A DNA stretch of 34,468 nt. Source: Comamonadaceae bacterium. Lineage in GTDB: Bacteria > Pseudomonadota > Gammaproteobacteria > Burkholderiales > Burkholderiaceae_C. Made by a program: the position numbers and the translations under genes. The notes under the pieces were generated by a model. It searched no databases and was not told the DNA's origin. It was given only the letters and a program-made list of their open reading frames with translations. Location of the stretch: NCBI GenBank assembly GCA_027490555.1, contig JAIXXW010000258.1, forward strand, positions 1 through 34,468, in the 5' to 3' direction. Numbering within the stretch: the first letter of the stretch is position 1; the number at the start of each line of letters is the position of its first letter. This document shows, piece by piece, positions 21,201 to 33,200 of the stretch.

Positions 21201-24200
21201 GAGGGGGTCAAACACGTGGATGGTTTCGCTGTCTTCGAGCTTGCCGTTGCCGTTTTCGTCCAGGTAGGCCCCATGCGATTCGACCACCACGTGAACGGTG
21301 GATTTCACAAAACTCAGGCGGCCGCCCATGCTGTCTTCGCCGCCCGTGAAGTTGTTCGAACCAAAATCACCCAGCAAGGCTTTGGTTCGGGACTCCGTTG
21401 TCTCGCCAATGAGGGCGACACCGCGGGTGTCTTCTCCCACCTGACCCACCGCAACCATGAGCCAACCATCCTGTGCCGACAAGCACGCTTGGGTCCCAAA
21501 AGGATTGGCCGAGAAAGCGGTGTAATCGTCGGAATTGTTGGCACCTGCCCAGCCACGTGCGGCCAGCTGGCTCCTGTCGATCTCGATGCGGTCGTCGCGG
21601 TTGAAGCCCGACAGATCCAAAGCATTTTCCGGCGCATCCAGGAAGCGCAAGGTGTAAGCCCTGGCCCCCAAATCAATGCGGGCGGAACCATCGGCATCAA
21701 AGGCCTGGTTGGCTTCGACGCGCTCGGCATTGTCCAGCACACCGTCGCCGTCCCGGTCGATCCAGCCGCCGTCCTCGGTGATCAGCACCCGCTGCGCGGT
21801 GGAGACAAAGCTGACGCGGTTGAGCATGCCGCCGTTGGCGTCGATCAGGCGGAACGGGCCTTCGGTGAATTCGTTCCAGTTCTGCGCAGCGTTCAGAGCG
21901 CCCTGCTCAGCGGTAGGGTTGAGCCAGCCTCGGATGCTGTCACTGTCCGTTCCAAAGTAAGCCACCTGGTTGCCGTTGATCGACATCTGGTTGCTGTACT
22001 CGTACCAAGCACGGAAGTAAGTCGTGTAGGGCGTGGTTGTGTTGGTGTTCTTTCTCCAGTCCTTACCCGCGCTGTAGGAGCGGGTGAACTCGACAGACAG
22101 CAAATGTTCGCCCTGCTGTGTTGCATAAGCCGTGCTGGTGTAATCCTGAGAGTTGTATGTACAGTGGCTGTTGTAGTAGTTGTTGCTCGAACTCCGGTCA
22201 TCCGTGTCGTAGGTGCGTCGGATCCCGAAGGCACCAAAAAGCCCCAGGCGAGAAACGTCGATCTCAATGCGGTCATCCCGGCCGAAACCGCGCAAATCGA
22301 TCGCGTCATCGGGAATCGCATTGAAACGCACCACCGCGGTCTGCTGGGCCAGGTCGAGCCCATTCTGCTGGGTGGCCAGGTTGTCCGAGCCGGCTTCGTT
22401 GTCGTCCAGGTAACCGTCGGCGTCCAGGTCGAAGTAGGCGCCGTCCTTTTCCACCACCACATGGACGAGGACGACAGGATCACGCACCCAGGAGACCTGG
22501 AACATCACCTCGCGGTGGTCGATGCCCCGGTAGTTGTCCGAGAAATTGGCCAGACGGTGCGTCTCATCGATCAAGATGTCATCGCTGCAGAAATGCTGTC
22601 CCTCGAGTTCGAGGTACTGCCCACTGTTGTCACCGGCCCACAAGGTCAGGTCGGCGTTATCACCGCGGGTCGTGGTCCCGTCGACTTCATAGCTGATTCT
22701 GTAACCATTACTGATGTCGTACTGGCTCACCTTGTCGGGTACCCGCCAGCCATTGGCAGCCAGGCCGCTGAAGTTGATCTCGATCCGGTCATCAGCGCCA
22801 AAACCATCAAGCTCAAGCGGTACCACACCGGCGATCGATCCATTCGGGTTGACCGTCTTGCCATGCACATCGTTGAACTGGATCGTGACGTGGTGCTGCG
22901 CCAGGTCAATCAGGGCGTCGCCGTTGGCATCGAATGCGCGGTTGGCGTTGATCGCTTCGTTCCCGTCGAGCACGCCGTCCTGATCCAGGTCGATGAAGGC
23001 CCCGACGCCCTGGTCCTCTCCGATCTGATAATGGTCCACCACCACATGGATGTTCTGCGGCGAGGCACCGTCCACGTTCACAAAGCTGACTCGGTCCCAA
23101 AGGTGGTTGTCCTCCACCATGTCGTTGCGGCGTTCGTCGTTGGGATTGCCAAAATCTCCCAGTACAGACGTACGGTCCTCACCATCCAGACGCAACTTCA
23201 GGGCAACGCTGTTGTAGTTCCAAATGTCCTTGGTGTGCTGGTTAAAGTCACCAACGACCGCCAGATAGTCTTGAGGCCAATCGGAGCCGCCGGTCGCAAA
23301 AATCAGGGCTTCGGCAGCATCCGCTCCCCCCACCTGCGAACCGGTGATGTGCCGGCGTGTGTTGAGCACATCTTCGCCAGCCTCCGGGATGGCCCAGCCG
23401 TTGCCACGCAGGGCCGCCACGTCGATTTCGATGCGGTCATCGCGTCCGAACTGACGCAGGTCCAGGGCCACATCGGGGACATTGTTGAAGTGCAGCACCA
23501 CCGGGGCATGGCGCAGTTGCACGCCCGCCTCGCTGCCGTCGGCGTTGAAAGCCAGGTTGTCATACGAGCTCTCGTTGTCGTCAAGCACCCCGTCCTTGTC
23601 GAGGTCGATGAAGGCCCCGACCCCCTGGTCCTCACCGATCTGGTAATGGTCCACCACCACGTGCACCGTGGGGTTCCTGACAAAGCTGACCTGGTCAGCC
23701 AGGCTCAGGTAGCCGTCGATGATCGGATTTTGGTCTTCTTCCGCCCCAAAAGTCGCAAGCCAAACGTCATCCTGTGAATAGCCCCCATCAGCCGTCTTCA
23801 GGTCACCCCTGAACCGAAGACGTGCAGTGTAGCTTTCTTCATAGATGTCCTGACGCTCTGCCCTCAATCTGGGGTAATCGAACGTGGCACCCAAGGGCGT
23901 ACGGCCAGTGAGATCCCAATCCGTTCTGGCTCGGCCATCACGGATGGTGTCGCGGTTTCCCTTTTCGAGGCTGTATTCGGTGAGTGTGCCCAGTCTCCAG
24001 TCACGGCTCAATTCATCGAGGTTGATCTCGATGCGGTCATCCCCGCCAAAGCCGGAAAGGTCCAATGGCTCATCGCCAAAGCTGTTGAAGCGGATGGTCA
24101 CGCTGCGCACGTTCACACCCACCAGATCCTGTCCATCGGCGCTGAAGGCGAGGTTGCTGTCCACCGCCTCGCTGGCATCGAGCACACCGTCGCGGTCGGT

Positions 24201-27200
24201 GTCGATGTAGGCGCCGACCTGGCCCTGATCGTCGTTGGGGTTGTTGTCCACGATGACCTGCAGCTTGGTTGGCAGCTCACGCAGGGGCGCAAGGTCTTCC
24301 AGTGCAGCGTCAAAACGGAAGGTCAGTTCTTTTTCGGTCTCGCCAGCCGCAAAAGCCAGCTGCCCCGACAGTGCGGCCGAGCCGGCCAGCAGGCGTCCCG
24401 AGTCCACTTCTTCAGGCAAGTTGGCGTCGTAGCGCAGCACATCGTCGCCCAGACCGCTCGGGCGTGTGACCTTGATCACCACGGTGCGCACGCCCGCCGC
24501 GTCGAGCTCGTCGCTCATGAGCTCGAAGTCAGGCTGCAAACTGTCGCGCTCAAGCGCAGCGACGGCCGACATGCCCGCCGATGTGTTGAAAATCGCCTGT
24601 GCGCCCAAGGCCACATCGGCGCTGGCGCTGGTGTTGTCGGCATCGACTGTGATGTCTTGCAACAGGCGCAGGGATTCGAAAACGCTGCCGTCCTGAGGCG
24701 CCATGACCACGCTGGCGTCCAGACCTTCGATGCTCCACGCCAGGGCATCGCCGATGCCGTCCCAGCTGGTGTTGACCTGCAGGAATTTGACGGGAATGCC
24801 GTCGCTCTTGCGCATGGCAAACCCGTCGAAATAGGCCTGCACATCCGCAACGGTGGTTTCGGACGTATCAAAGGTCTCGTCCCACCAGGCCAGCAAGGCC
24901 AGGGTGGTGTCAGAGTCAGGTTGCGAAAGATCTGCCAGACCGCCCAACGAGCCATTGGCATTGCCAGCCACACCGGCAAAGCTCACTTGCAGCGCGTCGA
25001 TGTCGATCGCGGCATCGGCCCGCACAGGAATCCACATGGTGCTGCGCAGGCCAGAGCCTGCCGAGCTGTCCACAAAAGAAACCCGGTCAAAAAGGAATTC
25101 CTGCCTGTCGATGTTGATGTTGGTCGCCAAACGTTCGTAGGTGAATGTGTTCGAATCGAAGCATCCTTTGACCGCCAAATGGTTGCTTGACCAATTGTGG
25201 TATTCCGCACGGAAGAAGGTACGGTAATTGCCATTGTTGTTGAAACCGATTCGTCCACCCGTACCCGACCAATTGTTGGTGCCCGACTGGGCATCCTCAC
25301 CCACCCAGCCATTGGCGTGGAATGCGGCGCGGTCAATTTCCACACGGTCGTCGGTACCGAAACCCGAGAAATCGAGCGGACTGGACGACGGGGCATCGTT
25401 GAAATGCACCACCACCGTGTGGTCTGCCAACCGCACAAGGTCATTGCCTTGCGCGTCAAAGGCTTGCTGGGTTTCGTTATCTTCCCGGATGCCGTTCCTG
25501 TTGGTGTCGATGTAGGCACCGCCGTTGTCCACCACCACGTGGACAGTGTCATCGCCCGACAGAACACCGCCCACCTTGTAGCCGGCATTGGCCTTGAGGT
25601 CGGAAAACTCCAGCCAGTTGTCCCAGCTGTCGTTTTGGTCTTCGCCCGTGGGATTGTTGAAGGTGTAGGCGACCGCGAGCGGGTCGTCCACCGCCTGCAC
25701 ATTGCTGCGGGTGTAGGTGAAATCAAAGACCGGCGCACTGGTTTGCCAGGTCAGGCCACCGTCGGTGCTGTATTCAAAGTAACGGGTGTGATCACCCGCT
25801 TCGCCCTGGGTTGTGCTCGCGGCGGCGGTGCCACCGCCATGGGTCACGTTGATGTGGAGCTCGGTGCTGCCGGTGACGGGCTTGCCCAGATCCACCAGCA
25901 ACTGGGCATGTTCGTCAACGCCTTCGATGGCGGTCTGGCCCAGGACACGCAGCGCTTGCACCGGGGTGCCGTCGTTGTCGAGCACAGCCACGGTGCCCTG
26001 GCGGTCGGCCAGGTTCACGTTGGTGCCAGAGTTGCTGGCCAGGTACACCGACAGGCCTTCGGTGGTTTCGTAGCTGCCATCTTCGAGCACATTGACCCGG
26101 ATGGTCTGCACACGGTTTTCTGCCGTGAATGTCAGCACGCCGCTGGTGCTGGTGTAGTCGAGACCCGACTGTGCGACGCCGAGCGAGCCCTCCACGGTTC
26201 CGTCGCCCGTGGGGCTGTAGGAAATATCGTGGGGGATGCGGACGTTAACCGGCACCACGCGGTCCTCGGCGGTGTATTGCTGGTCAATGCGCACCAGCTG
26301 GCTGGTCCAGGGGTCGTACTCTTCGATGAATTCGTTGCTCAGCCAGATGCCGGCCTCGTCGCGTTCCACCGTGAAGCGGGCCAGCGTTTTGCTCTCGCCG
26401 ATGCCGCGGTTGAGCACGGAGGTCTCGGACGTTCCGCTGGTGAATTCATCGATCAGCGGGCTGTTGCCTGTGGTGCTGAGGTTGAAGGAGAAACCACCGA
26501 TGTCGTTGTTGCCCGCAGGGCGGAAGATGATGGTCTTGGGCGAGGTGTCGTTTGCAGCCCATGACACTCGGCCACTGACGCTGCCCGCGCCATTGACACC
26601 GTTGGACACGACCGTGGTCAAGCCCGTGAGGTCAAACTCACCGCCCACGAGGGCCGGGTTGCCGTTGACCACCAGCACGCCCTTGAACACGCCGCCATCC
26701 CTGTAGAACAGGTTCGCATCGGCATTGATCGTCCAGTCAAAGAACACCGCCTGGCGCGGGTCGCCCTGGCGCACGAAGGTGATGGCTTGTTCGATGAAGC
26801 GCTGCACGCCAGGCAGCGATGGGTTGACGTCGCCACCAACAGGTGCAACCCCCTCGGGCAGGTTGCTGCGCACCTGGGTGATCTGGATCTGCACATCGTC
26901 GTTGACGATCACGCCTTCGGCACTGGTGCGGCCTTCGACCGTGGTGCCCACCGATTCTTCCAGGGTACCCAGGTTGTTCGGATCGGGGCGACGGCCATTG
27001 CTGAGTGTGACCGTGAAGGTTTCATCCCCTTCGAGGGTTTGACCCCGGGTGGGAATGTGTGCGGCGATGCCCTGGAAGTCGTCTGAGGTGACCCGCACCG
27101 TCACAGTCTTGCTGGTTTCATTCGCTGCGAACTGCACGAAGCCATAGGGCAGACCCTGTTGGCCGCCATTGCGCTCGGCACTGCTGTAACCACTGAAATC

Positions 27201-30200
27201 TGCGGAGGTCAGGCCTGTGCCGGAAAGGGTCCAGGTGACGATGGACTCGATGCCGGTGTTGCCACTGCGCTCAACGGTGAACTGGTATTCGACAGCGCCG
27301 CCGCCGTTGCCTTCGTCGCGTGAAACCCGCAAGGAATTGGTGGCGAACTGCACGGTGGCATCGTCGTTGTTGATGACGGTGGTGGCCGCGTCACTGCCAT
27401 CGTTGGTTCGGGTGTCCTTGAGCGAGGTGCCCACCGTGGTGGGCTGGCCCAGTTGAACGGTGACGGCCTCGTTGGTTTCCTGCAGCCAGTCGGTTTTGGT
27501 GCGGAAACTCAGGGTCTGGGAGGTGGTGTTGGGGTTGGCGATGGCAAACGCCGCCGTGGCAGCCGGTGCGAAGGTGACCCAGCCCTTGATGGCGGCATTG
27601 TCTGCGTCGTACCAGCCCGTGGCGGTGGCCGTGGTCGGGAAGGTCTGCTCAAAGTCCGAGACCGTCAGACCGTTGGCCAGGGCAATGCTCCAGGGCACGA
27701 TGGACGTCTGGTTGAGGTTGCCGTCGCGTTCGATGGTGAAGGTCAGCGTCTTGAAGTCGTCACTGAGCCCGTCCTGATCCACCGGATCTTCGGTCTGACG
27801 CAGTGGATCACTGCCTTCGGTGATGCTGCCGATGCCTGCCGTGACCGACACCTCGGCGTCATCGTCGCGGATCACGCTTGAAGCGACCAGCGGTTGACCA
27901 TTGTTCAGGAGCGGGATGGTCATCGCCGCATCGCTGTAGAGCGTGACGGTGGCCGTCTTCTGCGGGTTGACGATGGAATCCTGGCGAAGCTGCAGACGCA
28001 GCGCCGCGCTCTCGGCGGTGGGCGTGAAGGTCAGTGAACCCGACAGCGGCTGGGCAATGGCCACATCGTCGGCGGTGATGCCGGTGGCTTTCCAGTAAAT
28101 GGTGCCGGGTGCGCCAATCGAGGCAATGTCATACACGAGGGCGCGCTGGGCGTCGGTCTCGTTGCCTTCGACCACCTCTGCCGAGCGGGCGGTGATGCTG
28201 TAACCGGCGTCGTCGGCAACCACAATGACCGCATCTTCGGCCAGGGGGTCGAACTCGATGTTGCCCTGGCTGCTCGAGAGCTGCAGGGCCATGCCTTCGG
28301 AGGGCTCGATGTCCAGATCTCCCCGCAGTCGCACCACCACGGTGGCGGTGCTGGCGCCGGCGGCAAAGGTCACGGTGCCCGAAGGCATGCCGTTGTTGGG
28401 CACATTGACAGCTTGCTGGCCGTTTGCAAAGTCTGCAGCATTGACCACATTGTCGCCCTGGCCCACGATGCGCCAGGTGACCGTGCGCGCTTCCAGCGTG
28501 CCCGCCGGATCGCGCGTCAGGGTGTAAGTGACGGTGTGGACGGGGTCTGCGGGGCTCGCAGAGCTGGCGCCTTCGACCTGGATGTGCGAGGCAAAAACGT
28601 TGCTGTAGGTCGCCGTGGTGGTGGTGATGACATGGTCATCGTCGTTGGTGATGGTGGTGATGGCGCTGGCGAACTGGCTGTCCACCGTGGCGTTGTGTCC
28701 ACCGGTCATGCCGGTGATGGTGCCCAGGCTCACGCTCAGGGCTTCACCGGTCTCCAGGATGTCGTCGCCAGCAACCGTGAATTGCACCTGCACCCGCTGG
28801 GTGTCGCCCCGCAGGGTGAAGGTCTGGCTGGGGCGGCCGTCGTCGTAATTCAGGGTCACCGTCTGCTGCTCGGCAGGCTGCAGCGTGATGCTGCTGGGGC
28901 CGGTGACGCCCGAGGCGCCGCTGCGGTTGAGCGCAACGGTCAGGGTTTGTGAAAGATCGCCCGTGCGCACGATCTCGTAAGTGAGGGTTTGGCTGGTGCC
29001 CTCGCGGCCTTCCACCACGCTGGTGGCCAGCGCGCGGATGCCGATCTTGGCATCGTTGTCTTGCACAACGCCTGTCAGGCCATTGGCCAGCAGTTCAGAG
29101 GGGTGGAACCCGGTGCCAGTGGCGTTGCTCAGCAACAACTGGAAGGCTTCATCGCCTTCGGCCACAAGGTCACCGGCCACCGTGACGGTGACGGTCTTGA
29201 CATCGTTTTCGCCGACGGCCCACTGCAAGGTCCCGCTCTGGTTGCTGGTGATCTCCGCATCCGACAGCGGCGAGGCCAAGGTGACGTTGCCCTCGGTCCG
29301 GGCCAGACGGGCGCCGGTCACACTCCAGTCGATCTGGGAGGCCTGGTTCTGGTAATCGCCCGTGCGGGTGATTTGGTAGGTGTAGGTGGTGCTGCCGCCA
29401 TCGCCTTCGATGGCCGAACCCACCAGGGTCGCGACAATGCCCACATCGTCATTGCGCAGGGTGCCGGTGGCGGTGGTGTTGTTGAGTGCCAGGGCAGAGC
29501 CTGCTGCGGCCAAGTTGGTGCTGTCGAGCACCACGGCAAAGGTGTCATCGCCCTCCACACGCAGATCGTCATTGACCCGCAATGTGATGGTGGCCGTGTC
29601 GCTGCCTTCAGCAAACACCGCCGTGCCAACAATCGAATCTCCATCGGCGTAGCGCACACCGTCGGCGTCGAGGAAGTCGCTGGCTGCTGCGGTGCGACCT
29701 TCAAAGTCCAGATGCCAGTGAACCGTGGTGGACTTGCTGGTGTCACCTTGACGGGTGAGGGTGTAGGTCAGGGTCTGGCCCGCATGGTCGGCCCCGTCTT
29801 CCCAATCGGTCTGGGCGAGGTTGCCACCACCCACAAAGGCAATTTCGTCATCGTCGTTGCGCAAGGTGACCGTGGTGCTCAGGGCCTGGGAATCGGTCGC
29901 CAGGCGGTGCTGCAGTGTGGGTGTGCCTGTCAGCGTGACCACAAAGTTTTCGTTCTGCTCCAACAGGGCATCGGCCTTGACCACCATGCTGATGGTCGCC
30001 ACGTTGCTGCCCGGCGCAAAACGCACCGTGCCGCTGGGGAACTTGCCAGCGGCAAAGTCTGCAGCGCTGACAAAATCGACGCCCACACCGCTGGGCAGGG
30101 CAACCCAGTTCACGTCTGCGGCGGGCAGGATCTCGCCCTGGGTGTCGCGCACCACCGTGACGGTGATGGTCTGGGTGCCTGCATGGCCTTCATCGTGGGT

Positions 30201-33200
30201 GATGGTGACGTCACGCATGCTGATGATGGCGTCGTCGTTGGCGATCAGGCCAATGGCTTCGCGGTTGGCGCTGAGTTCACCGCCACCCTGGATGTTGTCT
30301 TCCAGCACAATCTTGAAGCGTTCGGAGGCTTCGAGCACGTTATCACCCGTCAGACGGATCCGGATCGCCGCCACGGCCTGACCCGCCACGAACTCCAGGC
30401 GGCCGCTGGGCAGCACACCGTTGAACAGGTCGTCGGCACTGGCGTTGTTGGCCCCATCGATCAGTTCCACATGCCAGCCCACGCTGATGTTGGAGCGGTT
30501 GAAGCCTTCTCGGCTGACAAAGGCTTCCAGTTCGGCGCCTGCGCCATCCGGACCTTCAAAAACTCGGAAGCTTGCATCTGCAGAAGCGAAGCCAATGCGG
30601 GCATCGTCGTTGACAATGCTGCCCAGGGCCGGTGGGCTCATCACACCGGCCGGGCCGGACACCACCTCGATGGCGACCTTGAATTTTTCAGTCAGCTCCA
30701 GAACACTGTCTGCTTTCGGATGGAGGCTGATGAGGGCGAAATCCTGCCCCTGGGGAATCGTCACCTGGCCTGCAGGCCAGTCCAGGCCCGGTCCGGCAAA
30801 ATCGTCGGGGCTGGCGTCCAGCGCAGTGCCACTGTCGTAGTCCTCGACCTTCCAGGCAACGACCACATCGCGGTCGGCCACTTGGCTGAGCTGAATGCGG
30901 AACTGGTGAACGGCAGCTGTGCCGCTGGACGAACCCTCAGCGAGATTGGTGCGCTCCGGCAGAATCGACACGGACACGCCGTTGGGGGTCAATTCACCAC
31001 GTGCCGCATCCACACCAAAGTTGGTGCGTGCCGCTACCGCTTCATTGCCAGGCAGATCTGCAATGCGGACCTCGAAGGTGCGCACGCCGTCCACGATCAT
31101 GCCGGCGGGTGCGCGGAAGGTGAAGGTCTGGGTGTCAGAGTCGTCACCATCCATGTTGGGGTCAAAACTGATCGTACGCACCTCAGGCAACTGCAGCTCG
31201 TTTTCCGGCAGAGGGTTCTCCCCGGCTCCGACCACCGACCACGTGGCGCCATGGGCAAAGCCCAGAGCGCCTTCACGTTCGACCGTCACAGTGAACGTGA
31301 CCATGTCGTCCGCATCGGGGTCGCTGGCCTCGATGCGCTGAATGTTCAGCGTGGCATCGTCGCTGCTGATGCGACCCACTGCAGAGCCCGCCTCGATGAA
31401 CACCCGCCCCTGGTCAATGTCACCATGGACATCTGACAGGTTATCGGCCCCGGTGAGGTTGAGCACCACCTGACGCGCTTCGTTGACAACCTGGTCATTG
31501 ACGGTCTGTACGTCCACGTAGGCGAATCGCTCGTTCAAGCCGAAGCTGACGGTGCCCGTGCTCGGGCTGGTGATGTAGTTGGCACCACCAGAAGTGGGCA
31601 GCAACTGGTAATGCACGTCAAAGGCCGTGTCCAGTGCGGTGGTGCGTTCAATGGTGAAACGCAACACGCCACCTTCAAGCACCTGCGGTCCGTCGGGCAG
31701 GACGGCAATGGTCGGATCGTCGTCGAGCACCCAGGTGAAGGCGCTGGAAGCATCTTCATCGACCAGGGAAGCTTGGCCGTCGGACAGGGTGAGAATGGCC
31801 TGCCAGTCGGCTTCCTGCTTGGCGTTGCTGTCGGTGTTCAGCACCAGCTGCACGGATTGACTCACCGTGCCCGGAGCCTGCGGAGGAAAACGGACCGTGC
31901 CACTCACCACACCGGTCTCGGAGTCGCGGGTCATGCCTTGGCCCAGCACAATCTGCGCGCTCGGATCGGCCACAGACCAGACGACGTCTTCGGCGGGCCA
32001 ACCTTCTCTGTCACTGACGCCCAGCGGCTTGGTGCGGGTCACAGTGAAACTGAAGGAGCGGGTTTCGGCAATGTCGTCCTGAGGGTTGCTGTCATTGCCT
32101 TCCCAGACGGCAGCCTGGTTCGCCTGAATTCCGACCTGCAGGAAATCGTCATTGAGGACACGGACCTCGGCACTGGCATAGGCCGGATCGGTCTGTGCAT
32201 ACAGGCTGTCTCTGTCGTCCAGCACAAGCCTGGCGAACTCGTGGCGCTCGACTGTATTGTCCTGGCGCAGCGTCACGCTCACGGTTTTGCTGACTTCGCC
32301 CGGCGCAAACTTGAGCACGCCCGCGAATTCGTCGGCATCCTGGCTGGCCAAATCGGAGGCCTGGATGCCCTCGATGGTGTAGGCCACCGAGTCGGATTGC
32401 GAACCGTTGGTGCGGGTCACCACAAAGCTGAGGGTCTGGGTGGTGAAGGTTTCACCCGGTGTGGCAAATGCCGCCTGAATGTGGTGCACGCCAATGCCAT
32501 TGTCCGTCGCACGGCTGGCGATGTCCTCGAGGGGAGTGCCGTCGGTGTCGAAATCATCCACGTCGTCGGGATCGGCCACGTTGTAGGTGCGTGCCTCGAC
32601 CGGCGTGAAGCGAATGCCCCCCACCGCCTCTTGCGCCAGCAGTTTGACTGCCTTGACCATGCCCCCATCGGCTGCTGCGACCCAGAAAGTCAGGCGGCCA
32701 TCGCCCAATTCGGCATCGTCAATCTGATAAACCTGGCCTGGCACTGCATCATCCAGGACGTCGGCGCCGCCCAGTTGCAGCTGCATGCCTTCGGGTCGCA
32801 GTTGCTCCAGACGGAAATCGGTCCTGACCAGAATGCCGCTGTCGGAAAGGTAATTGTTGTCCTGGGCCAGCCACACGCTTTCCATGGGGATGTTGTCAGG
32901 ATCATCGGCGAACACCGCCCTGAAACCACTGACGCCATAGCCGTTCTGGCCCTGGGCCAGGGCCAGGCCCATGTTTTGGAAGCCATAACCAAAATCATTG
33001 ATGACCTGGAACTGCTGTGCGTTGTTGCCAACGTACTGGCCAGACACCAATGAGAAGCGGACACCTTCGACACCGTTGACCACGGCATCTTCCGCGCGGA
33101 TCCGCACGGCTTTGGTGAACATGGGGTCGGACAACGACACCCAGAAATTCATGGTGTGCGGGTTGACCCAATCCACCTCGCGCACTGTGCGTGGCACCAC

